NCBI GenBank assembly: GCA_963210315.1
Contig: OY723312.1
Coordinates: forward strand, 558,001 to 622,000
DNA length: 64,000 nucleotides
DNA from: Rhynchopus euleeides
Taxonomy: Eukaryota > Euglenozoa > Diplonemea > Diplonemida > Diplonemidae
Reading direction: 5' to 3'
Every line of letters starts with the position of its first letter. Position 1 is the stretch's first letter. The notes under the pieces were generated by a model, which saw only the letters and a program-made list of their open reading frames with translations, searched no databases and had not been told where the DNA came from. The translations under genes and the position numbers were made by a program. This document shows, piece by piece, positions 1 to 10,493 of the stretch.

Positions 1-341
1 CAAAACCCTGCTATTCCGAACGTTTGGAATTTGTGCAGATCGTAGTGGGTCATGGTGGTAGAGGTGCCAAGCTTCACCCATGAAACCTGGGTCTGGTTCA
101 GGGACTGGTCATGGGTGTCCAAAACCCCGTTCTTTTGAACGTTTGGGATCTGTGCGGAGCGTGGTGGGGTCATTTTGGCTCTGGGGTGCCTGCGAGCACC
201 ACTTACGGATGCAAAAACAGGACTCACACCCCCCTCAATTATTCGGCCAGGTGCGCCGCCAAAACCGCCGATTTCCATACCCCTCTATTATTTGACCCCC
301 CGCTATTATTTGCCCCCCCCACAACTATTTGCCCCCCCCAG
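1..341. mobile_element. Right end of a TA-target TIR element (left part outside window)
   Basis: The terminus ...TTTGCCCCCCCCAG followed by TA at 342-343 matches the right end of the complete element at 61471-62919 (TTTGACCCCCCCCAG then TA). Two diverged internal repeats (about 1-70 and 117-192, sharing the core AACGTTTGG and a GTGGGGTCAT block) resemble 61585-61660 in that element. Near the end ATTTGMCCCCCC is repeated three times. No convincing protein is encoded; the overlapping ORFs are frame shadows. Confidence 0.6.
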
Positions 342-345
342 TAAG

Positions 346-2957
346 CTGAATGTGTTTGACACGGTGACGAAGGGGTCAACACACGTAGGTCCGTTTCGAG
401 TCCTTCGAGACAAGGCCCCCGGGTGCTGCGATGCGGAGTATCTGCTCGTCTGTTGCTATCCTCATCACCTCCGTGCACCTGAGGGTTCCTTGCAGAAGCT
501 CGGTATACTGCGGATCCAAATTGCTGCGCAGTGACTTGGTGTCGAGCATGTCGCTAGGCCTGCCATGCCTCTCCCGGCGGGTGCGTCCTTACTCATGCGC
601 CGGGTTGACCTGTTCGCTGTCGTCCGCAGCTTCGGGCTTGTCGTGGCCGAGAGTGCACTGCTGGTCGCCGCTGCCCCATTGTGGTGGGAGTATCTAGTGC
701 AGCGGGTGCACTGGCTCAAACCATCAGCGCGAGGATCCGATGTTATACACACAACTGGGGGAGGGGGGGCGTCCATCTCCATGCCCGATCGGGATGAGAC
801 ATTTGCCGGTATGAGGAAGAGGACCCGGTTGTGCGCGTGAAACAGGTATCCTCATGCCTGATTGCCCGGAGATTTGCTTCGAGGTCGGTGTAGGGACGAG
901 AACATACCTGCCGGGAAATGAGGACGGCACTTCCGCGTATCGGGTAATATCAAAAGGAGGGCGTCGCCTCCGCACTAGCTACTCATAATACGGATATCGC
1001 GCCCATGCCTAGGAAGCTATCGTAAGAGAGGGGCGTCACATTCACGTCCCTGGTGTTCTCAATAGGACTTCACGTCCGCACCTCGGGCGCTCATATTGCA
1101 AAGGATGGACGTCACCTCCGTGTCGTGGGCGCGGTCACAAAAAGGATGGCTTCACCTCCGCGTTCCCGGACGGAGGTCGCCTCCTTGTCTCGGCATCAGA
1201 GCAGAAGGAGTCGTCACCGATGGAGGTCACGTATGTCTGGTGCGTGGTTACGATGTATCTGTGCAACTGCGATACCTAGGCTGCTATTCCTCAGGGTCGA
1301 AGATCATGCACAAGTATGCGTCGATAGTTGCTTTAGGGAGCTGATCTGGCCGTGGACAGCTTCCGGTCCTGGGCTGCACACGAGGTTGGTGTTGAGGGTC
1401 TCCGTGATTCGAGATCCCTTTGTTTGTTGATACGCGGCCTGCTCGACGGGTGTGGTTCCTCACGGTATTCTGGTGTCGAGGGGTGTTGCGTTGTGTGCCA
1501 GCTCCACATCTGTCGCCTCTGACGCGGGGCAGCAAACCCACCTACTTCGGATCGTCAGCATCCGCAGCGCGCTATGCGCTGCGCCATACGTCGAGGAATG
1601 AGCCTCATTGGACCGATCGCTGTCTTTCTCGCCTCGTCTTGTGTGTCGAGCAGGAACGTTTGATCAGTCTACCGTTATCCGTCATCGGCGTACTCCAAGG
1701 CGCATCCCAGCAGCTTGATATGCGGCATCACGAATCCTCTGCCAGTACCAACTCCCCGTCCTTCTTCAGGTGTGAGGGTGCACATCGAAGTGCGTCGGAG
1801 TGAACCTCACGCTCAGCTGGGCATCGAGGCGAGCATCGCCCCCCTGTCTCTTCGACGGCCCTGCCGTCCCAGAGAATCGCCTCTCGTTGGATCTCCGCAG
1901 CCTGCGCGCGGTGCTCTGCACGTCCATACGTTGCGGGTATCTTTCATGGCGGAGACGCTTCGTGCAACTTCCCTGTCAGGCCTGGGGTTGCTCGACATCC
2001 TCGTTCGCCTGGCCGCGAAGGGTTTCTATCTCGGGGTTTACGGTCCTCGTCTAAGGGGTCAGATACAACGGGAGGTTACTGACGCCATGACAGGTCACGC
2101 GCCACCGCAGAGCGGCCTTGTGCGAACCCTGGGGTCGGCGTGGATGAGGGCACAGTTGAGCATCCGGCCGCAGCCGAGGGACCACAAAGGGAGGGGGCAA
2201 TCCTTGCGGATGAAGACGTCGTGAGAGGTCGTGGGAGGTCGTCCGACAGCCGTGCAGAGGTCGGCGCCACCGCGGATGGCCACGCATCTGCGAGATCGTC
2301 GGATAAGCGGCGATCGAGAGGGGGTCGAAGGCGTTCTCCTGTAGGGATGAGTTTTCCTCCCTACATGTCAGCACCTCAGCATCTTTGGGGTTGCGAGGCG
2401 TCTGTTGCGTTTGACCTGTCATTCCTTAGTACACGCATGATGTGGCATCCCGTATCCCTTGCGGCGTTCAATCACCATATCGGAGGAGTATCGGCGGGAG
2501 TCGTAGACGCCTTTGGCAGCAATTGAGGTGTCGTTAAGAACAGAGGGGTCGCTGCCGGGAACAGCGCGCCGGTGATGCCCGGATTTACCCTGGCATGATG
2601 GTTCCTTTTCGGTCCCCAGAGATGCAGCCACGGGAGGGACACGGCGTGGATCTTCGTCAAGCAGCGCAGACTTCACTGAGCGCCTGCCCGTGATCGCTAC
2701 TGTCTCAACACGGGGATAGTCTAGGTCAGCGCGTGTCTGAAGCCACAGGCTCATGACGTCTTGGCACAGCCCTATTACTGGTCAGCTGATAGGCGCTTGA
2801 CGAGAGCTTGCTAAAGGCTCCTATCTCACTTGCAGGGTGTGACGGGCATACTGACCGAGCCGATCGGGGGGAAAATTCATACATGTGACAGGCTGAGGGC
2901 GCGGTGGTTCGGGTTTCTAGACGTGGGTGTCGAAGAGACATCAGCGTTACTGCTAGG
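346..2957. other. Gene-poor stretch with an old degenerate dispersed repeat
   Basis: No gene is supportable here. Between about 880 and 1260 a degenerate unit of roughly 45-60 bp recurs, with core AGGANGGCGTCACCTCCG followed by a TCGGG block (for example near 957, 1101, 1143, 1170). The same core reappears at 4261-4545. The ORFs in this stretch have no recognisable domains and overlap on both strands, as expected for GC-rich noncoding DNA. Confidence 0.45.
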
Positions 2958-3238
2958 CTCCTCCAGCACGCTGTCAGGGACGTCAAGAGAGATCACCTTC
3001 GTAACGATGTCAGTGTGAGCCAGCAGCATCTTGTCGAGGAGCTCAGCCTGTTGCACAGTGCGGGGGAACCCGTCCAGCACGAACCCACCGCGACAGTCGT
3101 CCTTCTTGATTCGGTCGGTGATGATGCCCACGACCAGCTCGTCGGAGACTAGTCCGCCACTTTGCATGACAGACTCTGCCTGCTTCCCGACGTCAGACCC
3201 CTCCTTCACAGCAGCACGCAGCGTGTCACCGTGGACAG
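2958..3238 (-). pseudogene. Adenylate kinase exon fragment, probably degenerate
   Basis: The minus strand encodes the centre of an adenylate kinase, which interconverts ATP+AMP and 2 ADP. Visible are the GDTLRAAV block, the AMP-binding segment GGLVSDELVVGIITDRIK, the signature GFVLDGFPRTVQQAE, and the start of the segment leading to the LID (VISLDVPDSVLEE). A good 3' splice site (CTCCCTCAG) lies just before it at 3239-3240. The conserved LSTGD motif that should begin the exon is out of frame by one base: CTGTCCACGGTGAC lacks one G. No P-loop exon (GxPGxGKG) is found upstream within 1.5 kb, the LID and C-terminus are absent, and the frame runs on into non-homologous sequence after VLEE. I infer a gene fragment or pseudogene; a sequencing indel could explain the frame slip but not the missing parts. 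Confidence 0.7.
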
Positions 3239-4260
3239 CTGAGGGAGACCCAACTCATCAGAGGTCGTGGGGGAGTCGAAGTGGAGTTGTAGGGGGCGCA
3301 GCGGGATGGTATCCAGGGAGAAGGCTAGCCGTATCGGATGATGAGCCTGCGGTGCGGTTCCCCAGACGCCTCCAGCAGGTGGCGGGGGGGGGGGGGGGGT
3401 TGGGTAGGTCGTTCTGCGACACAGCACCTGCCATCGACAGCGAGATCGGCGTAGCTCTCCAGGGTGTACATATCAGGTATACTCATGTGGCCGGGGTAAG
3501 GCGTGCCGAGTGTTGAGTGGACGCAGCCGGTAGCGACAGGTGGACCCGCGGGTTCGGACGCTGTGAGTGGGGAGCCGGATGCGTCCTTCGCTGTGTGCCT
3601 GCCATGGCACCATTCGACGTCGGGGCCAATAACATACCTGCCGGGCTGCGCTGTCAGATATCCTACTGCGCTGGCATCTCCATACCCCGGGCGTCCGAGT
3701 ACAATGAGGGTATCTTCTCTCTGACCTGTCGCGTATACCAAGAGGGGAGCGCATCTGAAACCGGTTTACAGCACGCCTACGCCAGGCGGGCGGTACCCCT
3801 GGGTGTCCAACGATTGTGAGGTGGTAGCATTTGTTAACAGCTTCTCATCTGAAGACGCGGGGCACAGCCGTTGTTTATGGTTCTTGCTCAGGAGACCCCA
3901 GATCGCGTACATCCGTGCGCAGGTGTGTACTCGATGTCCCATGATGATATCACTTAATGATCTGGCCATGTCAGGCGTACTTGGGACATAGGCGGAGGCG
4001 GGCGCGGCCTCATCGTCCCCTTGGCGCGTGCCCGACCGGGGGGGGGGGGTTCCTTTATACTCTTGCGTAGTGAGCCTCTGAGAGCCGTACGGGTACCCAC
4101 ACTGCCTGGGGGTTGCCATCTACATCCGTCGCCCACATGGGCACAAGGCGATGACACTTCCTGCCGCCAATGCTGCCATGAAAGGGGGTCCCGTCTTCGA
4201 ATGTTGAACGCCTACACGCAAAGGAAAGTGTCATCTCCGAATACCGAGTAGTCACACACA

Positions 4261-4545
4261 GTGGGATGCCTCCTCCAGACGCTGAGCGTTCCCATACGCA
4301 AGGAGGGCGTCGCTGACGAATGCCGATCGTTCCCACTGAAGGGGGGTGACACCACCAGTCGCCGAGCGTTCACATAAGGGGGCCTCTGAACGCCGAGCGG
4401 GCTCTTCAAATCTCCTTGTCGCGGAGAGCAGTATTCGAGGGAAGGCACCACTTCCTTGTGTCGGGAACCAGGATGAGGGCGTCTCCTCATTGCCTTGGGC
4501 ATTTGCGCGTCAGGAGGGCGTCACCTCCGTGCCTCGGGAATTACG
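4261..4545. repeat. Degenerate GGCGTCACCTCCG repeat cluster
   Basis: Several diverged units of 45-60 bp occur here, built from blocks like GCNGAGCGTTC, AAGGAGGGCGTC and ACCTCCGTGCCTCGGG. They match the 880-1260 cluster and run directly into the satellite that starts near 4560. Confidence 0.5.
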
Positions 4546-4559
4546 GTATGTGAGGCTGT

Positions 4560-5195
4560 GCCGGGGCCAGTTGCTCCTGTTGACTAGCAGAGCCGGGCGC
4601 CTGCTGTGGGGCCGGTTGCTCATTACATGCTGACCAGCAGAGCCGGGCGTCAGTTAAGGGGTCGGTTGCTCACTACATGGTCATTGGCAGAGCCGAGCGC
4701 CAGTTAAGGGGTCGGTTGCTCACTACACGGGCATTGGCAGAGCCGGGCGCCTGTTTATGGGGCCGGTTGCGCATTTCCTGTTGACCAGCAGAGCCGAGCG
4801 CCTGTTTATGGGGTCGGTTGCACACTACACGGTCATTAGCAGAGCCGGGCGCCTGTTTATGGGGCCGGTTGCGCATTACATGTTGACCAGCAGAGCCGAG
4901 CGCCTGTTTATGGGGTCGGTTGCACACTACACGGTCATTGGCAGAGCCGGGCGCCTGTTTATGGGGCCGGTTGCGCATTTCCTGTTGACCAGCAGAGCCG
5001 AGCGCCTGTTTATGGGGTCGGTTGCACACTACACGGTCATTAGCAGAGCCGGGCGCCTGTTTATGGGGCCGGTTGCGCATTACATGTTGACCAGCAGAGC
5101 CGAGCGCCTGTTTATGGGGTCGGTTGCACACTACACGGTCATTGGCAGAGCCGGGCGCCTGTTTATGGGGCCGGTTGCTCATCACACAGTCATCA
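4560..5195. repeat. 51-bp satellite with 102/204-bp higher-order structure
   Basis: The basic unit of 51 bp (CAGAGCCGRGCGCCTGTTTA, then TGGGGYCGGTTGC) alternates in two variants, GGGCCGG and GGGTCGG, giving a 102-bp dimer. Further alternation of TTTCCTG/TACATG and ATTAGCA/ATTGGCA gives a 204-bp tetramer that repeats exactly (TTTCCTG at 4774 and 4978). The left units (4560-4740) are more diverged and the right end decays after 5190, as expected when unequal exchange homogenises the centre. Because 51 is a multiple of 3, long frames stay open on both strands; I do not regard either as a gene. Confidence 0.9.
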
Positions 5196-6280
5196 GCGTT
5201 AGCGTGCGCCACAGAGGGCGCGATGCGCATCCGAATTCAACTTATAACATACCTATGGAGGAGTCGACCGTGCTTTAGGTATCACAAGAAAGGGGGGGGT
5301 AGTTGGGGGGTAACGAGAACGTGGCTAGCCCCCAAAACCGTACATGGAGGAAAAACTATTTGGTTCTGTACCGAGGTACGTTGATCGAACCAAATGCGGG
5401 TTCTCCAACCCGGTCGTGGAGGTTGACTAGCCGATAATAAAAGAACCTTCAATTCCGGCTTTCCCTCAAAATGTGGGTGCCTGCATTGAAAGTTACCTTT
5501 TTTCCTGCTGCAGTGCTCGAGAGCGGGGGATCCCCTCACCTCTCCCCCTCTCAGCAACAGAGGAGGCTGGTTGGCGCTTGTGCCAGAATTTGCTGTGTTT
5601 GGTGATGCTGACAACACAGCTCAGGGCACACCCATAAAATACCAAATTCTCTCGCGGCAATGCCGTGATACTGCCTTGGATACGGGCGAGCCCGCAACCA
5701 CAGGGGGCAGGTGGGTCGAGGCCTGGACTCCCACTTGCCCCTCCTAAGTTCGCCAAAAGACTGGCAAAAGGGGAGGGGGGTTTTGGCGAGGGGAAGGGTG
5801 TGGGGATGGGGAGGGCGTGCAGCTTGAAAGAAGTAACACGCAATGCAGGCGACGCCGCGACGATGCGACAGCGTCCCCTCTGAGACCACACAAACAAATG
5901 ATGCACTTTTCGTTGTATTCCTGTTGGGGAAGGGGGGGGGGGGGTGGGGGGCGAGGGTGGAGGGTGGAGGGGGGGTAGTCGAGTAGAAATGATTTCGCTG
6001 TTCATGGGTATGAGATTTTACCATTTTTTTTTGTGTTCGTGCAAACAGCAACATAAAAAAAAGTCAAGGACGGGCATGCAGTGGTCGCGCTAACTTCACT
6101 CCCTACTCCCGGCATTTTTTGAGGTACGTTTTTTATTTGCAAACAGGGATTTGTCCACAACTCGAAAAGTTTTGGTACCCCAATTCAGTATGAAAAAAGT
6201 GCACCAAAAAAATGAAAGTGACCCCATGGCGTTTCGCACGGATCTCAAATATTCAAAAGAAGGCAGAGACGGGGCAGGGC
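5196..6280. other. Noncoding stretch, homopolymer-rich
   Basis: No supportable gene. There are poly-G/poly-C tracts near 5290 and 5930-5980, poly-T/poly-A tracts near 6025-6060, and no ORF with recognisable domains. Confidence 0.5.
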
Positions 6281-6284
6281 GTTC

Positions 6285-6385
6285 GCTACTGGGCGAAGTT
6301 GGGCCAACTTCGCCTAAATAAATAAATGTTCGGATTTACTTCGCCCCAACTTCGCCCAACAACTTCGCCCAAGGGGGCGAAGTTG
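6285..6385. repeat. Word array: CTTCGCCCAA / TTGGGCGAAG
   Basis: GGGCGAAGTTGGGCCAACTT, then CGCCCCAACTTCGCCCAACA and ACTTCGCCCAAGGGGGCGAA, are alternating direct and inverted copies of one 10-bp word. AACTTCGCCCA also occurs at 6900-6912. It belongs to the word-array class described in the findings. Confidence 0.6.
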
Positions 6386-6613
6386 GATAAAAAAATTCTG
6401 GGCTCGGCCCCCACCCCCCGAAGGGGGGTGGGTGGGAAAGAGCCCACGGGATCACGAGCCTCAGGGGATGGGGAATGCTCGAAGAAGGAAGTGTCAGAAG
6501 GAGACCACAACTACCTTCCCCAAAGTACGATGTATTGCTCCGCCCAGACCCCCCTGTGGCGTATGTCTGGTGCCCAAGTACTTTCAAGTTGCATGAATCT
6601 ATCCATCCGCAAT

Positions 6614-6672
6614 GAACAGATGTTCACTACCGTGGCCTCCGGCGGCTGGGGGGCTCCGCCCCCCAGACCCCC
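6614..6672 (+). repeat. Dispersed hairpin repeat GGGGGGCTCCGCCCCCC
   Basis: A conserved block of about 57 bp: GAACAGATGTTCACTACCGT, then GGCCTCCGGCGGCTGG and the perfect hairpin GGGGGGCTCCGCCCCCC, then AGACCCCC. Near-identical copies lie at 7158-7214, 7377-7436 and 7599-7658 (plus) and at 16438-16500, 48109-48166 and 48280-48338 (minus). The repeated peptide TVASGGWGAPPPRPP is a by-product of this DNA. Confidence 0.8.
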
Positions 6673-7157
6673 TGACAGCCGAACTGTGTGGCACAGCGAT
6701 CCCTGCCGATCCACGCGTTTCGCTCATAAGCAAGGCTATTAGTGTCTTCGGAGGTACTAACAGCCTTGCCAGAAGTGCAGTGATCTGCCCTCTCAAGGAG
6801 AGGTAGCCAATGTGTACCTCCCGAGGGGGCGCGAAGCGCCCCCGAGGGGCGCCTCCCCGACGGATAAAAAAATTTCCCGAATTCCCAAAACCCTAAATAA
6901 AACTTCGCCCACCCCACACGGGAGCGGTGGGCGATAGCGAACGCCCTGAGACGGGGAGAGAAAAAAATGGGCCCCGCGGGGCGGGGGTGGGTGGGTGGCC
7001 TTGATGGCTGCTGCTCTTCACGCCCTGAGGTTCGCCGTTCCCCAAACTTCCACAAGCATCGCTTTGCATGAAACTCTCAGCACCCCTTTTGCCTTCCCTA
7101 CCGAGTGACTGCTTCCCGCGCAGCACTGGGCTCCGACCACACGAGTTCAGCTCGGAA

Positions 7158-7658
7158 CAGATGTTCACTACCGTGGCCTCCGGCGGCTGGGGGGCTCCGC
7201 CCCCCAGACCCCCCTGTATCACTAGGCTGCAGCGTGTGCCTGTCTTGTAGCCAAGTCCTTTGGGTTCACATCAGCGAATGGGACCCAGACCACTCTCAGT
7301 AGCCTCAGGAGGACGCATCCAACTCACACAGAATCTGTACGCCCGCAACTCCCACGCGCTCCTACTACGGCGCAAGGAACAGATACTCACTACCGTGGCC
7401 TCCGGCGGCTGGGGGGCTCCGCCCCCCAGACCCCCCTGTATCACTAGGCTGCAGCGTGTGCCTGTCTTGTAGCCAAGTCCTTTGGGTTCACATCAGCGAA
7501 TGGGACCCAGACCACTCTCAGTAGCCTCAGGAGGACGCATCCAACTCACACAGAATCTGTACGCCCGCAACTCCCACGCGCTCCTACTACGGCGCAAGGA
7601 ACAGATACTCACTACCGTGGCCTCCGGCGGCTGGGGGGCTCCGCCCCCCAGACCCCCC
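7158..7658 (+). repeat. 222-bp tandem duplication bounded by hairpin repeats
   Basis: The segment from about 7212 to 7433 is repeated immediately at 7434-7655 with a period of 222 bp and almost no differences. Each unit ends in the GGGGGGCTCCGCCCCCC hairpin repeat, and a third hairpin repeat stands at 7158-7214. The duplication junctions fall inside the hairpin repeat, which suggests unequal exchange between neighbouring copies. Confidence 0.85.
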
Positions 7659-7669
7659 TGTATAGCGTG

Positions 7670-8925
7670 TGCACGAGGTTTCACATACAACATGCTTCGT
7701 GGGGTCCCCACGTCCAGTGCTGGCATCAGTGTCTTGAACAGGCTACACCCTCGCCGTATCAGGGGTGGCACTCAAGCTGGCACATGTTTGCCTGCTTGGT
7801 GGCGTTGTTGGCAGTTGAGCTGAGTGGGGAACTCCCGTCCCTGCTTTCCGAGCAGGTGGGGTTGTTACTGATCACATGCTGTAGAGACAACCAGGACGGA
7901 AAATTTGAGTGTCTTCAAACAAGCCCATTTTTTCAAAATGACCCCACTACGATCCGGGCGAGGCTCGGAAATGCAACGAAACGCGGTTTCCCCGCCCAAA
8001 AACGAGCCCCTTTTTCAGGTACGTTTTTTCGCTCCCGATTTCCAAATTTTGGGAGATTTTTCCAATATTTAGCGCGACCACTGCGGGCATGTTCCCCGGG
8101 ACTGGGCAGTGGCTACAAGCGTGCGGTGGCTTGCCAGAGGAGGCGGTGCCACCGCGCTGCGTATACTGCAACCGTTACACACACTACAAGGATCACACGC
8201 TGCCAGCACACGCTGGGGACGGGATAGAACATGATGTTGGCACATATCAAGCACGCCACATGCATGGAACTGTCTGTGGTAGGGCCCGAAAGCCGCTGCC
8301 TGATAACACCATGCGGTGCGACACTCGCATCGCGAAGGGCCGGCCTGTGTGTGGCATAGGGGTGACACAGACACGGGACGACAGGTAGGGATGACCAGCG
8401 CAAAAAAGAACACAAACTCTATAGCCGAACAAGGCAAACTAGGTAGTGTCACCGGTGTGAGGTCGGCGCAGAAAAACCCCGTCCTCGGTATAACATCCCA
8501 AAGGGGTTCTGCAAAGGTGTTTAGCTCGCGTGGAGCAACTTTAATGAGAGGTCAAATGAATGGAACTATAAAAAGACCACAAACGCCTTTCAGCAGCAAC
8601 TGTTCTCAGCCTCTGTGATTGTTTCATCTCTCTTTGGTGCGCTGGGCGGTTCTCCACACGAAACCCTGAATGTTGGTAGCTTTGGGGGTTCGGTGAACGG
8701 TGCCAGAGAGAAAACGACGTGGCTGCTGGCTGTGGTGAGTGTGACTTTCTGCTCACACGGCTGAAAAAATGAAAACAAAAATCGAAAATAGAATGACTTA
8801 ACTGAGTCATTCTGTGGTTGCCATAATAGGCTCGAGCGTTCAAATAACAAATAGGCGTCTCGGCTAATCGGCAAGCTTCGGCAAGCTTCGGCAGTCTTTG
8901 ATGAGGGTTTCTGATCAAATGGGTG
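7670..8925. other. No gene seen
   Basis: Only overlapping ORFs without recognisable domains on both strands. Codon use and composition do not favour any of them. Confidence 0.4.
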
Positions 8926-9046
8926 CTCTTCGCTCAGAAGTGCAGACAAGAGTGAGACAACGTGAGCTGGATCCCGGGAAGTAGGTGCCAACAAGCCGAG
9001 GCACGGCTTGTGTTGACACGCAAAGAAGTGACGCAGAGCGAAGAGG
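8926..9046 (+). mobile_element. MITE family C copy
   Basis: Starts CTCTTCGCTCAGAAGTGCAG and ends with a TTGACAC...GCAGAGCGAAGAG block, i.e. imperfect terminal inverted repeats around CTTCGCT/AGCGAAG. Related copies: 16672-16757, 25060-25146, 40744-40851, 54667-54775, 57909-58109. Confidence 0.6.
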
Positions 9047-9548
9047 CCACCCACCCGAGAGAAAGGCATCAAAAACGCACTTTTTAGCAAACCGCTCAGC
9101 GAAGAAATACCCAATTCAATGCTTCGTTCCGCATGTGTTCTTCGGGTCGAGGGGGGGTATGCACATTGCAGACAGAAACCCCCATGCGTGGAGGCTGATT
9201 CATACGAATCTGACTGGCCATGATCTGGAAAGGGCATCGATGTATGGCATGTTCCCTTCGTTTTTTTTCCAATTTAACAGAGTCACACGAACACGCTTTT
9301 ACTGCACCCCAGGGGCGAAAACCGCCTTTTCTCGCCCCTGCTGGTTTACAGTTCAGGCAGAACGGCACTTCGGGATGTGGTGTACATATGGGCAAGGGGG
9401 TTGCCCGATATGATGTACTTCAATCAAGGGCCTCCACATAATAACCACTAATGCACGATCATTCATGGATGTAAAAAAAAACAAACCGCGTGGGCCTCAT
9501 CTGCGAATGCTTGGGGTTACGGCACGAATCGTGGCGTCTGGGGATATC

Positions 9549-9830
9549 TATCTGTTTCCTCCCTCGCCGGATCGAATGAAGTGGCAGCAAAAAAAGACTT
9601 GGAGTTGCTGTTCTTTGTTTTCTTGCTCGACGAACGGTGCCTGCCACTGCAATGTGTGCAGGATACCCAACACTGCCACGAGTCTTTTTAGTGCGAAACC
9701 GAATGCAACCGAGCGGATCACAAGAGAGAAAGGTAGCAACGACAGTTGGTGTTCTTCGAACGCAGAAAACCACAGCCTGCCGGGTGTGTGAAGTGTTCGC
9801 AAGGATCCGCCCGGCGAAAAGTTTCCTGAG
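9549..9830. repeat. Two dispersed repeats, inverted relative to copies at 61.35 kb and 51.6 kb
   Basis: 9580-9695 (AAAAGACTTGGAGTTGC to ACGAGTCTTTTTAGTGCG) is an inverted, diverged copy of 61365-61465. 9735-9830 (TTCTTCGAACGCAGAAAAC to CCGCCCGGCGAAAAG) is an inverted, diverged copy of about 51590-51665. No coding content is supported. Confidence 0.5.
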
Positions 9831-10075
9831 TTGGCTACGCCTAACTTACAAAAAAAAACGAGCAATTCTCTAAAACAAGACAAACAAAACCCAATCGCTG
9901 CCAACAAAATTTGCCTTGTTGCAAAACCCCGCCCCTCCCCTCCACTTTCAGTGCCACACACCCTCAGGCCTGACGAAGTGGTGTGAGGTGCGGAGGTGTG
10001 CCCCAATGAGATCCGGCTGAAATCAGGCACAGAAAGCTCCCCCATTTCCCCCAGTTGGGCTACGCCAGAGCTATA

Positions 10076-10374
10076 AAATCGTACTCCTTTCGCTTTATTA
10101 TAGACACCCTGTCCAGCAACTGTGGGAGAACAGTTCCGGACTACTTTTTGTTGAGCGCACACTTGCTGTCTCAAGGCTGTGTTGAGGCCCTGTGAAGTGG
10201 CATGAGGTGCTAATCCAAAGCTTCAGTCGTACGATTTCCTTCGTTACTTCGCGACTTCGCTACGCTTCGTCGCTCGTAACTAGTAAAAATCGTACTCCTT
10301 TCGCTTTATTATAGACACCCTGTCCAGCAACTGTGGGAGAACAGTTCCGGACTACTTTTTGTTGAGCGCACACT
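10076..10374 (-). repeat. B2-A2-B1 split direct repeat block of the VIPER-like element
   Basis: On plus this reads B (10076-10158), A (10159-10291), B (10292-10374). The two B copies agree over TTCGCTTTATTATAGACACC and beyond. The A copy matches 14758-14895 almost base for base. A solo B-A junction lies at 52030-52232. Confidence 0.88.
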
Positions 10375-10493
10375 GGGTTCCCTCAGGGACCGTGAATACG
10401 GCAACTTGACTGAACTGCAGGATGTCTTCCCCCAGGGGTATGAGCACCTTCACGCTGATGGCACGAACATTTATGGAACAACACTGGTGCAAT

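Noticed and set aside
3325..3741. Upstream exon of adenylate kinase on the minus strand
   Set aside because: No P-loop GxPGxGKG or other adenylate-kinase motif can be read in any minus frame there.
4560..5195. CRISPR-like array
   Set aside because: Repeats are contiguous with no unique spacers, and the context is eukaryotic.
4673..5278. Repeat proteins on either strand of the satellite (NRPHKQAPGSA... or AERLFMGSVAH...)
   Set aside because: Both strands are open only because the 51-bp period is divisible by three; the diverged left units show no frame conservation.
7260..7823. Proteins with repeated TVASGGWGAPPPRPP
   Set aside because: The peptide is a translation of the dispersed DNA hairpin repeat, which also occurs inverted and in other frames.
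8590..9237. 215-codon minus frame
   Set aside because: It runs through a MITE family C copy and has no domain; probably chance.
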